Assembly: GCA_963975245.1 (NCBI GenBank)
Contig: CAXBFJ010000007.1
Location: 186,001 to 250,000 of the forward strand
Length of the DNA stretch: 64,000 nucleotides
Source: Panacagrimonas sp963975245
GTDB lineage: Bacteria > Pseudomonadota > Gammaproteobacteria > Nevskiales > Nevskiaceae
Direction: 5' to 3'
Part shown: piece after piece, positions 16,487-25,535 of the stretch
How positions within the stretch are numbered: position 1 is the stretch's first letter
Layout of the letters: each line of letters opens with the position of its first letter
The notes under the pieces: model-generated
What the model saw: only the letters and a program-made list of their open reading frames with translations
Database searches by the model: none
What the model was told of the DNA's origin: nothing
Program-made: the position numbers and the translations under genes

Positions 16487-17131
16487 TCAGGAGCCGCTGC
16501 GAGTACCGCCACAGACGATGCTGACAAAGCGAGCGCAAACACCTTCAAGGCCGTCCACAAGGGCTGTTGCGCGAGCCTGCAGGTAGGAATGCAGCATCAG
16601 GCTAGGGATAGCGACCAAGAGTCCGAACGCAGTACAGCTCATGGCCTCGGAAATGCCGGCTGAAAGCAGATCAGCCTTTTCCGTGGGGTCGGCATTACCC
16701 AGCGCGGCAAAGGCACTGATCAGGCCGATAACCGTTCCGAGCAGGCCAAGCAACACGGCGAGGTTGGAGAAGGTGGCGAGATAGTGGGTGCGCTTTTCGA
16801 TGGCAGGCAGGACTTCCATCAGGCCCTCTTCAGTGGCGATTTCCACTTCGCTTCTCTTGGGATCAACACGCGACTGGCTGATGCCGTTGCTCAGGATGCG
16901 GCCGATCGCAGTCTCGGAGTCCTTGACCACGCTCGCGGCGCCGTCGAATTCGCCTTTGGCAATTAGGGGCTGAACGTTATCCCAGATGACGCGATTTTCT
17001 TTCTCGGTCCGGCGCAGGAAGGCATATCGCTCGATGGCAATTGCGATCGTGGCCACCAGCACCAGGGCGATGGGATACATGAACAGGCCGCCGTTCTGGA
17101 AGAAGGTGACTGCGGCAGAAAATGAGTCCAT
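16487..17131 (-). CDS. TolQ/ExbB/MotA-family proton channel protein (AglR-like)
   Basis: A 214-residue inner-membrane protein with three hydrophobic segments in the TolQ/ExbB arrangement: one near the start ('MYPIALVLVATIAIAIERY') and two after a cytoplasmic region ('LAVLLGLLGTVIGLISAFAAL' region and 'CTAFGLLVAIPSLMLHSYL'). The motif 'LLGLLGTVIGLI' is diagnostic. With the two TolR-like proteins it should form a proton-powered motor. It follows a small exported protein by 48 bases and is co-oriented with all genes from 23606 downwards. Confidence 0.92.
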   Translation of the reverse strand: MDSFSAAVTFFQNGGLFMYPIALVLVATIAIAIERYAFLRRTEKENRVIWDNVQPLIAKGEFDGAASVVKDSETAIGRILSNGISQSRVDPKRSEVEIATEEGLMEVLPAIEKRTHYLATFSNLAVLLGLLGTVIGLISAFAALGNADPTEKADLLSAGISEAMSCTAFGLLVAIPSLMLHSYLQARATALVDGLEGVCARFVSIVCGGTRSGS

Positions 17132-17179
17132 GGGGTTTCTCGGTTATCGACAGAAAAGGGAGACCGGCTTGAAAGCTGA

Positions 17180-17563
17180 TCAGGGTGAAGGAGTAGATGC
17201 TGCGGGTGCTGGGGCAGGATTCTTTGCCGCCAGCGCGTTGCTCAGGGCTTCGTGATATTCCACCTGGCGGGCGAATACCACGCGATCAACCGGCGACATG
17301 TCAACTTCCATCAGGCGCGGTGGACGATCGATGTTCTGCTGGGAAAACGCGTTTCGCCAAGGTGTAATGTACAGACCAATGGGAGATTCGCGCTCGCCCA
17401 CAATGGTGGTGCCCGCGTCTTTCGATGATCCTGCATCAGTACGCAGGTCTTCTCGAGCGGCTGCGTTCAATGCGGGTTGCTCATTGTCCGCGGGGGAATC
17501 GGCTGTTGATTGCGCTTGCGCATACAAGGGCAGGACGAGCATCAGTGCAAAAAGGTTTCGCAT
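17180..17563 (-). CDS. Small exported protein of unknown function in the motor operon
   Basis: A 127-residue protein not matching any family I recognise. It has a clear signal peptide ('MRNLFALMLVLPLYAQAQS') and a polar mature part with a short conserved-looking core ('GLYITPWRNAFSQQNIDRPPRLMEVDMSPVD' region, residues about 75-105), then an Ala/Pro-rich end. It lies two bases after the TPR lipoprotein gene and before the TolQ-like gene, so it is probably a periplasmic part of the same machine. Confidence 0.75.
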   Translation of the reverse strand: MRNLFALMLVLPLYAQAQSTADSPADNEQPALNAAAREDLRTDAGSSKDAGTTIVGERESPIGLYITPWRNAFSQQNIDRPPRLMEVDMSPVDRVVFARQVEYHEALSNALAAKNPAPAPAASTPSP

Positions 17564-17565
17564 GA

Positions 17566-18234
17566 TTACTTGACCTCCACTTCATCAATTGATTCAGAGG
17601 CCGCCTGATTCTGGGTTTGGCGTGACTCGATTTCAGCAATCCACGGCAACACGCGCAGGTCCTTGTCGCCTGCCAGTCTCTGGTAAGCGCGATAGTGCTC
17701 GACGGCTGCGGTTGGCTGATTCAGTGATTGCTCCAGTAACAGACCCAGGTTCAGATGCGCAGCCTTGTAGTCCGGCTGGACCTCGACCGCTTTTTCAAAG
17801 CTGAGCCGGGCACGTTCGTAGTTACCTGCCTTGCGATTGAGAATGCCCAACCAATTGAAGGCCGAAGCATTGCTGCCATCGGCATTGGCTGCACGTGTGA
17901 ATGCGGCAATGGCTGCATCCGTTCGCTTTGTGGCAGCAAAGATGATGCCAAGGTTGGTGTGGGGGCCGGTCGCATCCGGCACATCTTTAGACAGGTTCAG
18001 AAAAGCCTTTTCGGCTTCCGCAGTCTTGCCCTGTTTCATCAATGTTAATGCCTCGGCAAAGCGCTCTTCCGGAGTTGCCTTTTCCGCTGCAGGTTTCTCG
18101 GCCTCGCCATCGGATGGCTTCTGGTCCATGACATCTGGCGGGCTCGGTCGATCCGGCTTCGCAGATTTCGTTGAGCAGCCGGCCAAGATGGCAGCACCGA
18201 GCACGATAGCCAGGCCGGTGCGCAGCAGGTCCAT
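17566..18234 (-). CDS. TPR lipoprotein (GltE-like)
   Basis: A 222-residue lipoprotein. The start at 18234 gives 'MDLLRTGLAIVLGAAILAGC', a signal peptide with lipobox LAGC; the longer frame upstream would overlap the preceding gene and is rejected. After a Pro/Lys/Glu-rich linker come three to four tetratricopeptide repeats (about residues 65-200: 'EAEKAFLNLSKDVPDATGPHT', 'DGSNASAFNWLGILNRKAGNY', 'PDYKAAHLNLGLLLEQ'). It is probably an outer-membrane-anchored adaptor. Position between a large TPR protein and the TolQ/R genes matches the GltE role in the gliding core; this equivalence is inferred from layout. Confidence 0.83.
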   Translation of the reverse strand: MDLLRTGLAIVLGAAILAGCSTKSAKPDRPSPPDVMDQKPSDGEAEKPAAEKATPEERFAEALTLMKQGKTAEAEKAFLNLSKDVPDATGPHTNLGIIFAATKRTDAAIAAFTRAANADGSNASAFNWLGILNRKAGNYERARLSFEKAVEVQPDYKAAHLNLGLLLEQSLNQPTAAVEHYRAYQRLAGDKDLRVLPWIAEIESRQTQNQAASESIDEVEVK

Positions 18235-18247
18235 GCCTGTCGAATGT

Positions 18248-21085
18248 TTAGCGCAGGGAGTCATAGGTCTCCTCGCGCTGTTCGCGCTTTTCGTACTGTG
18301 CGGGGGACAACTCAACCAATGTTTCCGCACTGCGCTTGATCCATTTGTCATAGCGTCCCTGAAGAATTCGCTTGATGTTGGATTCGTGTGCGTCAATTGC
18401 CTTTTCTTCGAACGGATAGGACTGCTCCTCGAGCAGCAGGTCGTACTGTTCGAGCTCCAGTTCACTGAGTCCGGCTGGTCGATCCGATTTCATCAGTGCA
18501 GCGCCAAAATCCTGATAGAGGCCGCCAATCTCGAAGGTGGCCGCAGTCGTGGTTTCGGCAAAACCGTATTCGGCTGCACGATTCAGCGCCTGAATGGCAT
18601 CTTGCATCGCGTCCTTCTTCTGCTTCACCGAAATTTCCAGAGGCGTCGTCAGGCGTAGTGTCTTGGCTTGCGCCGCTGCCATGCGACCCAGGGTCAAGCT
18701 TGATGTTGCAGCGAGGCTGCGGGTAGCTTCGGTGCGCTCATTGCCGGCAGTCTGATCGGCGCGGATGATATCGCGCAGCCAACGCTTTTGCCCTTCAGTA
18801 TCTCCACGCGCGTTGGCCAACTCCATCAGGCGCGTGCGCGCTTCCATGGACTGATCGACAGGGCGGGGGAAGGCCGCAACATAGGTTTCGTAAGTGCGGT
18901 ACGCGTCGTTGGGCAGTTCTGCCTTGTCATACAGTTTGGCAGCCTGCCACGCGGCGGTCTGGCGAACCTCTGGCGTTTCCGATGAGCGCGCCGCAATGCG
19001 TTCAAAGGCTTGCGCTGCATTGGCGGGTTTGCCATCAGACTCGTAAGCCAGTGCCAGCTTCTTGTCGACGTCGGCCTGCAATTTGTTCTGCGGGAACTGG
19101 GTCCGGAAGGATTCCAGAACACGGGTCGCAGCGGGCCAATCTTCCAACACCACCAGGCTCGATGCAGCGTCATAGTCCGCATTGGCGCGGATCTTGGAGT
19201 TAGGCGTCACACGTCCAACGCGCAGGAAATGATCGACCGCGGCGCGCAAATCGTCGGCTTCACGCGCTGCCTCGCCCTGCTTGTAGATACTGGCAGCGAG
19301 GCGCTCCACAACTTCGGAACGCTCAGGCGCCTGCGGCGGGATGAGCTTGAGTTCCTCTGCGTACGCTTCTTCGGAGGCTGCGTGGTTTTTCAATTCAAAC
19401 TGGGAATCAGCCGTTACGCTCCAGGTATTGCGACGCAGGACGTCAGGCGCCTTCTGCGTGTCATTCAGAACACGGCTGGCAACTTCGATGGCTTCTTCCA
19501 GGGACTTCAGTTCGTACAGATCTTCTGCCGCCTGGCTTAGCACAGGCAGCTTGGAAGAATGCTGCGGATATTTCTCGGCAAGTCTCAGGCCGGAATCGAC
19601 TGCTTCGCGCAGCGCCTTGGGACGTTCGGTCTTGGGCACCTGCTCGGCATGTTTCTCGTAAGCCTGGAAGGCAGCGAGCGCGGCTTCACCAGCCTTTGCG
19701 TGGGGCGGGTAGTCGTAGGCCGTGGCGGTGTACTGCTTGGCAGCTTCGAGTGTCTTGCCACCGTCGAGCAGTGCGTCGCTGAGCAGGTAGCTGATCTCAG
19801 GCGCCTTGGGGTCGTCCGGGAATACTTCAAGAATGCGTTTGTACCAGCGGGCAGCAACCAGGAACTGCTGGCTGTTCTTTTCATTGTCGGCCTGAGCCTG
19901 CGCGTGATTGAGCTTGGCCAGATCGTCCATGTGGCCGCGCAGCGCCGTGAGGATATCCTGCGTTGGTGTCAGGCCTTCCCAGTACGATGCGTCCGGGTCG
20001 TAGGTAGTGGCGTAGCGCTCTTTCTCGCGAATCACCAGATCGCCGAAACCGCCCTGGGTGTAGGCGTCGATAACCAGTGACTGGAATGTAGGTGCGAGCG
20101 TGTGCTTGGGATAGCGCGTCGGGAAAGCGGTGAATGCCTGCGCCGCGTCGGTGTAGCGCTGCTTTTCAAGCAGGGTCTTGCCCAGAGCGTTGTAGATCAG
20201 GGGGTAGAAGCGTGGATTGCCATCCTTGGCAAAACGTTCGCTCACCGCTTCGCCGCCACCGAGTGCGGCAAACGACAACGAGACGACGCGGAGGGAATCC
20301 TGCGCAAGATCGCTCTTGCCGCGCGCCACCTGTTTGATCGCATCCTCGATCTCAAGCGGCACCGGATCAGGCAGTTCGCGTTCGAGCACATCAAAGAAGG
20401 TGCCAATAGCATCGTCGAATTTGGACTGCCGGTATTGCGCCCAACCCTTCATGTACTGGGCAGGCTCGAAGAAAGGCGTGCGGTCCTGATAATCCATGAC
20501 CAGCGCGAACTCGCTTTCTGCTTCGGGATAGCGGTCCAGGCGATAAAGCAGGTCGGCCCTTCGGAAATGAGCGTCGCCAGCCAGCGCCGAGTCCTTGTAG
20601 TTGTCGGTCAGCGTCTTGAGCGTTGCAATGGCTTCATCCGAGTGGCCCTGGTTCTGCTGCGCACGGGCCAGCTGGTAGAGCACCCGATCATTGCGTGGAT
20701 CGAGAGGGCGCTCCTTCAACAATTTCTTGTACAGGCTGACGGCCTGATTCAGACGATTCTCACTCTGTTCGTTATCGCCCTGAATATCGTCGACCTGAAC
20801 CTGCAAGTCCGCGATACGGCGACGCGCTTCGGCCCGGGTTTCCGGATCGGAATCAAGACCCAGCAACTTGCGGTAGTTTTCCAGCGCCTTGTCAGGATCA
20901 GGTGCGATGGGTTCAGAGGTGATGATCGGCAGCTTGCTCTCATCCGGGGCGCGCTGCTTGTCAAGCACGTCCCTAATCGGTGGGGCCGCTGGATCTTTGC
21001 TGGGGCTCAGTGAGCAAGCGGCGACGGAGGCTGCCAGACAGGTCATGCCCAGGGCGCGAACGAAAGGGGATAGCGGCCACATCAT
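18248..21085 (-). CDS. Large TPR lipoprotein of the Glt-like complex
   Basis: A 945-residue lipoprotein made almost wholly of tetratricopeptide-like helical repeats. The signal peptide ends in lipobox 'VAAC' at about residue 24. Repeats are visible throughout, for example 'RNDRVLYQLARAQQNQGHSDEAIATL', 'LAGDAHFRRADLLYRLDRYPEAE' and 'NADYDAASSLVVLEDWPAATRVLE' segments (about 110-720). The C-terminal 150 residues are helical and charged, with 'LSELELEQYDLLLEEQSYPFEEKAI'-like sequence near 875. It overlaps the upstream gene by four bases. Likely role: periplasmic or outer-membrane scaffold; the nearest named counterparts are GltC/GltD, but I cannot say which. Confidence 0.82.
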   Translation of the reverse strand: MMWPLSPFVRALGMTCLAASVAACSLSPSKDPAAPPIRDVLDKQRAPDESKLPIITSEPIAPDPDKALENYRKLLGLDSDPETRAEARRRIADLQVQVDDIQGDNEQSENRLNQAVSLYKKLLKERPLDPRNDRVLYQLARAQQNQGHSDEAIATLKTLTDNYKDSALAGDAHFRRADLLYRLDRYPEAESEFALVMDYQDRTPFFEPAQYMKGWAQYRQSKFDDAIGTFFDVLERELPDPVPLEIEDAIKQVARGKSDLAQDSLRVVSLSFAALGGGEAVSERFAKDGNPRFYPLIYNALGKTLLEKQRYTDAAQAFTAFPTRYPKHTLAPTFQSLVIDAYTQGGFGDLVIREKERYATTYDPDASYWEGLTPTQDILTALRGHMDDLAKLNHAQAQADNEKNSQQFLVAARWYKRILEVFPDDPKAPEISYLLSDALLDGGKTLEAAKQYTATAYDYPPHAKAGEAALAAFQAYEKHAEQVPKTERPKALREAVDSGLRLAEKYPQHSSKLPVLSQAAEDLYELKSLEEAIEVASRVLNDTQKAPDVLRRNTWSVTADSQFELKNHAASEEAYAEELKLIPPQAPERSEVVERLAASIYKQGEAAREADDLRAAVDHFLRVGRVTPNSKIRANADYDAASSLVVLEDWPAATRVLESFRTQFPQNKLQADVDKKLALAYESDGKPANAAQAFERIAARSSETPEVRQTAAWQAAKLYDKAELPNDAYRTYETYVAAFPRPVDQSMEARTRLMELANARGDTEGQKRWLRDIIRADQTAGNERTEATRSLAATSSLTLGRMAAAQAKTLRLTTPLEISVKQKKDAMQDAIQALNRAAEYGFAETTTAATFEIGGLYQDFGAALMKSDRPAGLSELELEQYDLLLEEQSYPFEEKAIDAHESNIKRILQGRYDKWIKRSAETLVELSPAQYEKREQREETYDSLR

Positions 21086-23067
21086 TTGACCTCGTACTCC
21101 TCGTCTATGCGCTCGGTTGGCGGCGCCCTGCGCTTCTGTAGCTGCTGTTCGATGGGCTCATCCTTGTCGATCTCATACTCGCCGCTTTCCAGGCGAAGTT
21201 GCCGGATCGGGTTGCCCTGCTCGTCAATCTCGAATTCGTCCTGATCCTCATCGGGCAGGGCGCTGTCATACAGGCGAGCCAGAGAGAATCGGGTCTCCAC
21301 CAGATATTTGTCGATCTTCTGCTTCTGCGCTTCAAGCTCATCTGTCGCCATCTTGCGCAGACGCGCCGCAGCTTGCTGTGAAGCGGCCTTGATGGGTTCG
21401 GCCAGACTTTGGCTGCGGGCCGCAAGACCGTCCAGATTTTCGAACGTGCCATCAAAGCTGTCTGGCATGGCGCTGAGTTTGAGGCCCATCACCCGAGACG
21501 TGACCTTGCTGATGGGCGCGGTGTACGCGCCTGGCTGTGCCAAGCCTTTTGCCTGCCTGAGCGGCGTATTTGCCTTGACCTCAATTGGCGTCCAGTTCAG
21601 ACGCGCCTTGGCAATCAGTAGCGACGCGTCAATGGACGGCCGGCTGCTGCCGCTATTGCTTGCCGCACTGATCTTGCCGACCTGACCGCGCAGGGTGTTC
21701 AGGCTGGAAGAAATTTGCCGGAGATCACGATACTGCTTGAGTGCTTCTGCAAATCGGTGCTCGGCCAGCAGCGTCTGCAGGTAGTAGGTTTCCGGTGCGT
21801 CGGGGAGTTCGCGCAGCTCCCAAGCCCATCCGCTTTCCTTGTCACCTTCGCTTTGCATGATGGTTTCCACCATGCGTCCACCGCGGATCGAACGCATGCC
21901 GCGAAGCGTGCGCTTGTAGGCTTGCTCCAGGCGCTCGGCCGCCTGTTCGTAATACTTCACAGCCTGCGTATGTGCGCCCAGGCGATCCAGTGCAAACGGA
22001 ACCGCTAGCCAGGCTTCCTGCACGGCCGGGTCCTGTGGGTCACGATCCAGCAGTTCTACCCAAGGCACGAGGGCCCGGCGCAGGCTGTCAGATTGCTCGT
22101 CAGAAATATTGGACTTGCGAAAACCGCGGATACCGGCGCGATCGTAGGGGTCTTCCAGGTAACCGCGACGCAGAAGTACGCCAAGCGAACCATATTGGCT
22201 GCCATCGTCCAGATAGCCGCCGGGACCTTCAATCGCGTTGGCGCGCAACTGCCGTTTTCCTTCCGGCGCTAGCTCAGCCCAGCCTAGGCCGAGCAGGGCG
22301 CGATTGGTATATGGCCCCTTGCTGCGGACCCGCATCAGAATCGGCTTTGCTGAACCGCCGAGCTGTTGTTGCAGGAAATGCCAGCCCAGAGTGACGTTGG
22401 CGCGATCACGCAGGTTTCGTTCGATGTCTTCGTCGCCACCGGCACGACCGACGCGGTCCAGCAGGCTGCGCCCCTTGGGGAACTGCCCGTCATTGATCAG
22501 GGCAACGCCAAGGTTGAACTGCATGAACATTTCGTCCTGCACTGAACCTTCGACATCTTCGAGAATTTCGATGGCCTCGTTGTAGCGGCCCTGTGCCATC
22601 AAGACTCTGGAGTAGAGATCCTTCCAGCGATTGTTGAGTTCCCGCGGCAATGATTCCTTGGCTCTGAGCAAGGATGAACGGGCCAGATCATGGTATCCGC
22701 GCTCGTATTCAAAACGGGCAAGTTCGAGTTCGGCCTCGGCCTCGTCGAGCGGATCTGATGCAGCTGCGGCCACCGTTTTGTAGGTTTTTTCTGCGCGATC
22801 GTGCAGACCGTAGGCCAACTGGTAGCTGGCCAGCATTTCCCAATATTCGGGCGAGGCTTCAAAGTCCTTGCCACCTTCGCGCTGAATCTCCAGCAGCGTG
22901 GCAATGGCTGAGTAGTATTGCTTGCTCGCTCCCTGAAAGCGCGCCATGCGTAAGCGCGGATCATTCTCAGAGCCGCGCACGTAGGTATCCACGGCAAAGG
23001 CACTATTGGTCGCGCCGAGGGCGCTCAAGGCGCCGGCAAATAGGGTGATGTAGCGAGCGGCCTTCAT
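21082..23067 (-). CDS. Exported TPR protein of the Glt-like complex
   Basis: A 661-residue exported protein. The start at 23067 overlaps the stop of the preceding gene as ATGA and gives the signal peptide 'MKAARYITLFAGALSALGA'. The N-terminal half holds helical TPR-like repeats ('RLRMARFQGASKQYYSAIATL', 'EAELELARFEYERGYHDLARSSL', 'QFNLGVALINDGQF'). The C-terminal part is helical, with a conserved-looking 'VETRFSLARLYDSALPDE' near 600 and a basic-acidic tail. It is co-transcribed with the other motor genes. Function is inferred from the operon only. Confidence 0.82.
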   Translation of the reverse strand: MKAARYITLFAGALSALGATNSAFAVDTYVRGSENDPRLRMARFQGASKQYYSAIATLLEIQREGGKDFEASPEYWEMLASYQLAYGLHDRAEKTYKTVAAAASDPLDEAEAELELARFEYERGYHDLARSSLLRAKESLPRELNNRWKDLYSRVLMAQGRYNEAIEILEDVEGSVQDEMFMQFNLGVALINDGQFPKGRSLLDRVGRAGGDEDIERNLRDRANVTLGWHFLQQQLGGSAKPILMRVRSKGPYTNRALLGLGWAELAPEGKRQLRANAIEGPGGYLDDGSQYGSLGVLLRRGYLEDPYDRAGIRGFRKSNISDEQSDSLRRALVPWVELLDRDPQDPAVQEAWLAVPFALDRLGAHTQAVKYYEQAAERLEQAYKRTLRGMRSIRGGRMVETIMQSEGDKESGWAWELRELPDAPETYYLQTLLAEHRFAEALKQYRDLRQISSSLNTLRGQVGKISAASNSGSSRPSIDASLLIAKARLNWTPIEVKANTPLRQAKGLAQPGAYTAPISKVTSRVMGLKLSAMPDSFDGTFENLDGLAARSQSLAEPIKAASQQAAARLRKMATDELEAQKQKIDKYLVETRFSLARLYDSALPDEDQDEFEIDEQGNPIRQLRLESGEYEIDKDEPIEQQLQKRRAPPTERIDEEYEVK

Positions 23068-23606
23068 TGGCTGGCCGCCTTCCACTGGCGTACGCCCATG
23101 GCAGGGAGGGCTTTGCGTCCGCCAGGCAGAATCTGGATCTCGATTTCGCTGGGGTCCAGCGTCTTGTCGAAGGCGGCTTCGTGGCGGCCAGAAATTTTCT
23201 CGCCATCCGGCGTTTCGCCGCTGTACGTCAGAACCAGCCGATGGGGGCCATTATTCACGTTGGTGTGCTCGATTCGCTGCAGGGCATTCTTTTCCAGCAG
23301 GGCCCGTGATGAGTACTCGTCATATTTGTGGACGACCGGGGCGCCGCCGTCGATAGACAGACTCACTTCGTGCAGAAGCAGGTTGCGGACCTTGTTGCTC
23401 AGATACACGGACAGGCGAGTCTCGGGAGGAAACAGGAATGCATTGCGAGCCAGATTGGCATCGCGTTCGAGCAGCGTGGCCTCTTCCTTGAGCGCCTGCA
23501 CCGCCTGATCGATCTGAATGCCTTCTTCGTCAGGCGCAACGGGCTCAAACGCTGCCGCGCTTGTTGCAACGCCAACCACCATTGCGCAGACGCAAAGTTT
23601 GATCAT
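23064..23606 (-). CDS. Exported protein of unknown function, first gene of the Glt-like operon
   Basis: A 180-residue protein I do not recognise. From the ATG at 23606 it has a compact signal peptide ('MIKLCVCAMVVGVATSAAA'), a coiled-coil-like stretch (about residues 35-60), then a beta-rich domain ('TRLSVYLSNKVRNLLLHEVSL', 'RLVLTYSGETPDGEKISGRH') that looks immunoglobulin-like. An in-frame ATG at 23633 is an alternative start; neither has a clear ribosome site. It overlaps the next gene by four bases, so it belongs to the same operon and is probably periplasmic. Confidence 0.7.
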   Translation of the reverse strand: MIKLCVCAMVVGVATSAAAFEPVAPDEEGIQIDQAVQALKEEATLLERDANLARNAFLFPPETRLSVYLSNKVRNLLLHEVSLSIDGGAPVVHKYDEYSSRALLEKNALQRIEHTNVNNGPHRLVLTYSGETPDGEKISGRHEAAFDKTLDPSEIEIQILPGGRKALPAMGVRQWKAASQ

Positions 23607-23836
23607 GGCCAGAAAGCCGGGGCGAAAGTGCATTAATAGGAGGTGGGCAGATCGGAGGCGGGCGAGTTTAACAAATGATGTTCGCATCGGAAGCGGGAAC
23701 TTTTTTGTGCCGAAACACGGATTATCTTGTCCGACAACCGGTCGAGGCATCGGTTCGCGCGAAGCCCTTGCTGCCCGCATAGGCCGGGTATGCGGAAGTC
23801 GCCGCAATGTCGCATCGTTGAAGGGTCCCGATGGGC

Positions 23837-24664
23837 TCAGGCCGTTGGCGCCCTGAAGTTGTCTTTCCAGCGGCGCAGTGAAGCAAACGTAGCGACATCG
23901 TCTTTGGGCGCTGCGCCCTGCTCACGCTTTACCGCAGCAACGACCGAAGGTTGTGATACGCGAAGGAAGGGGTTAACGCGCTTTTCCAGCTCCAGCGAGG
24001 TCGGCAAGCTCGGTTTTCCCGCCTTGCGCAGCTGCGCAACGTGTTCAGCGTACTCGGCGAGATCCTTGTTGTCTGGCTCAACCGCGTTGGCAAAGGCCAG
24101 GTTGGCCTGCGTATATTCGTGAGTGCAGTACACCTGTGTCGCGCCCGGCAATTCGGCCAGACGTTCGAGTGAGTGGTGCATCTGAACCGGGGTGCCTTCG
24201 AACAGACGACCGCAGCCTGCAGAAAATAGCGTGTCGCCGCAAAGCAGAATGGGTGGGTCCAGATCGCTTGCCCCGGCGAAGTACACGATGTGGCCCAGCG
24301 TATGGCCCGGTACTTCCATCACTTTGAATCTGCGGCCCAGCACCTCGATCTCATCACCATCACCCAGGGTGACGCTGAGTTGTGGAATCGTCTTGTGCTC
24401 CGCCAGGGGGCCATAAACCGGCACGCTGTGTTTTTGCAGCATGGCGTCGAGGCCGCCGATGTGGTCAGGGTGGTGATGCGTGATAAGGATCGCAACGAGT
24501 TGAAGGCCGCGGCGCTCAAGTTCGGCTTCTACCGGTGCCGCGTCGCCCGGATCAACCACCACAGCCTGCCCGCTATGGGACAGCAACCACAAATAGTTGT
24601 CCTGAAAAGCCGGGATCGGCGAAATTTCGAGTGCGCCCTGGGCGTCTGGCATGTCGCTGCTCAT
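23837..24664 (-). CDS. gloB: Hydroxyacylglutathione hydrolase (glyoxalase II)
   Basis: GloB hydrolyses S-lactoylglutathione to lactate and glutathione, the second step of methylglyoxal removal. It is a metallo-beta-lactamase-fold protein of 275 residues with the metal motif 'THHHPDHIGG', a conserved 'VPGHTLGHIVY', 'LLCGDTLFSAGCGRLFEG' and 'YCTHEYTQANLAFA'. The C-terminal substrate domain ends near 'RVNPFLRV'; a tail of about 30 residues goes beyond the usual family length. The ATG at 24664 is chosen on family start. It is divergent from a methyltransferase-rnhA-dnaQ group, the conserved gammaproteobacterial arrangement. Confidence 0.95.
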   Translation of the reverse strand: MSSDMPDAQGALEISPIPAFQDNYLWLLSHSGQAVVVDPGDAAPVEAELERRGLQLVAILITHHHPDHIGGLDAMLQKHSVPVYGPLAEHKTIPQLSVTLGDGDEIEVLGRRFKVMEVPGHTLGHIVYFAGASDLDPPILLCGDTLFSAGCGRLFEGTPVQMHHSLERLAELPGATQVYCTHEYTQANLAFANAVEPDNKDLAEYAEHVAQLRKAGKPSLPTSLELEKRVNPFLRVSQPSVVAAVKREQGAAPKDDVATFASLRRWKDNFRAPTA

Positions 24665-24761
24665 ATCGGTTCCGTGTTGAATAAGGCACTTGGCTGGCCT
24701 GAACATCGATCATACCGCCACAGGTAGAATCATCGGGCAAGCGCCGGAGATGGAGCAAAAG

Positions 24762-25535
24762 ATGAACACAAGGCGGCAAGGAAACACTGGACGGCCTTTT
24801 TCACGGCAGAGTCTGGCGCAGTGGCTGGATTCGCCGCGCGGAAAGCAGTTGATCTCACTGGAAGGAGAGGAACTCGGCCGGATGTTGCCGGAAATCTTTG
24901 GGCGGCATCTGCTGCAGATCGGTTCCTGGGGGCGCGATCGCCAGCTTCTGGGTAAATGTGAAACGCGCCACCACGCCGTCATAGGCTCGGTGGAGGGTTA
25001 CGGCGAGGCTGCGCGCATCCAGGCCGAGTGCCTGCCAATTGCAGGAAAGTCGGTCGATGCGGTAGTCCTGGCGCACTGCCTGGAGTTTTCCAACGCGCCC
25101 CACAATATTCTGCGCGAAGCCAATCGCATCCTCACTGATCGCGGGCGCATCTACATCCTGGGGTTCAACCCCTGGGGCATCTGGGGTGCGCGCCAGCGCC
25201 TCGGTCTTCGCTACCGAGCTTTTCCAGTCGGCGCCCGCTTTTACAGCGTAGGTCGCATGTGCGACTGGCTGGAGCTACTGGATCTGGAAGTCACCGAAGT
25301 GCGCCGCTTCAGCGTTGGGTTTCCCTGGAATGAACCACGATCCGATGGCGACGCCTGGAATCTGGCCAGCCTGGCGCGACCTTTTTCGGAGGCGTATCTG
25401 TTGTCTGCCAAGAAGCGAGTTCTGCCGGTCAATTTCGTCGGTCGGACCAACCGTGCTCAGGTTCGCTCACTGGTGGGTGTTGCGTCGCCGGCCGCCCGGC
25501 GTGATGGTCCTTCGGACCCGGCTTCGGCCTCATGA
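24762..25535 (+). CDS. Class I SAM-dependent methyltransferase (YafS-like)
   Basis: A 257-residue methyltransferase of the Methyltransf_11 type. The SAM motif I region is weak ('LLQIGSWGRDRQLLG'), followed by 'VDAVVLAHCLEFSNAPHNILREANRIL' (motifs II/III) and 'GRIYILGFNPWGIWGARQRL'. E. coli YafS occupies the same place between gloB and rnhA. The ATG at 24762 has GGAG six bases upstream; an ATG at 24750 is possible. It overlaps rnhA by four bases. The substrate is unknown. Confidence 0.85.
   Translation: MNTRRQGNTGRPFSRQSLAQWLDSPRGKQLISLEGEELGRMLPEIFGRHLLQIGSWGRDRQLLGKCETRHHAVIGSVEGYGEAARIQAECLPIAGKSVDAVVLAHCLEFSNAPHNILREANRILTDRGRIYILGFNPWGIWGARQRLGLRYRAFPVGARFYSVGRMCDWLELLDLEVTEVRRFSVGFPWNEPRSDGDAWNLASLARPFSEAYLLSAKKRVLPVNFVGRTNRAQVRSLVGVASPAARRDGPSDPASAS

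Noticed and set aside
18235..18465. An N-terminal extension of the GltE-like lipoprotein
   Set aside because: It would overlap the preceding gene by over 200 bases and bury the lipobox signal peptide.
20102..21013. A 303-codon plus-strand open frame inside the large TPR lipoprotein gene
   Set aside because: The minus-strand frame has a signal peptide, lipobox, TPR repeats and tight operon spacing; the antisense frame shows none of these.
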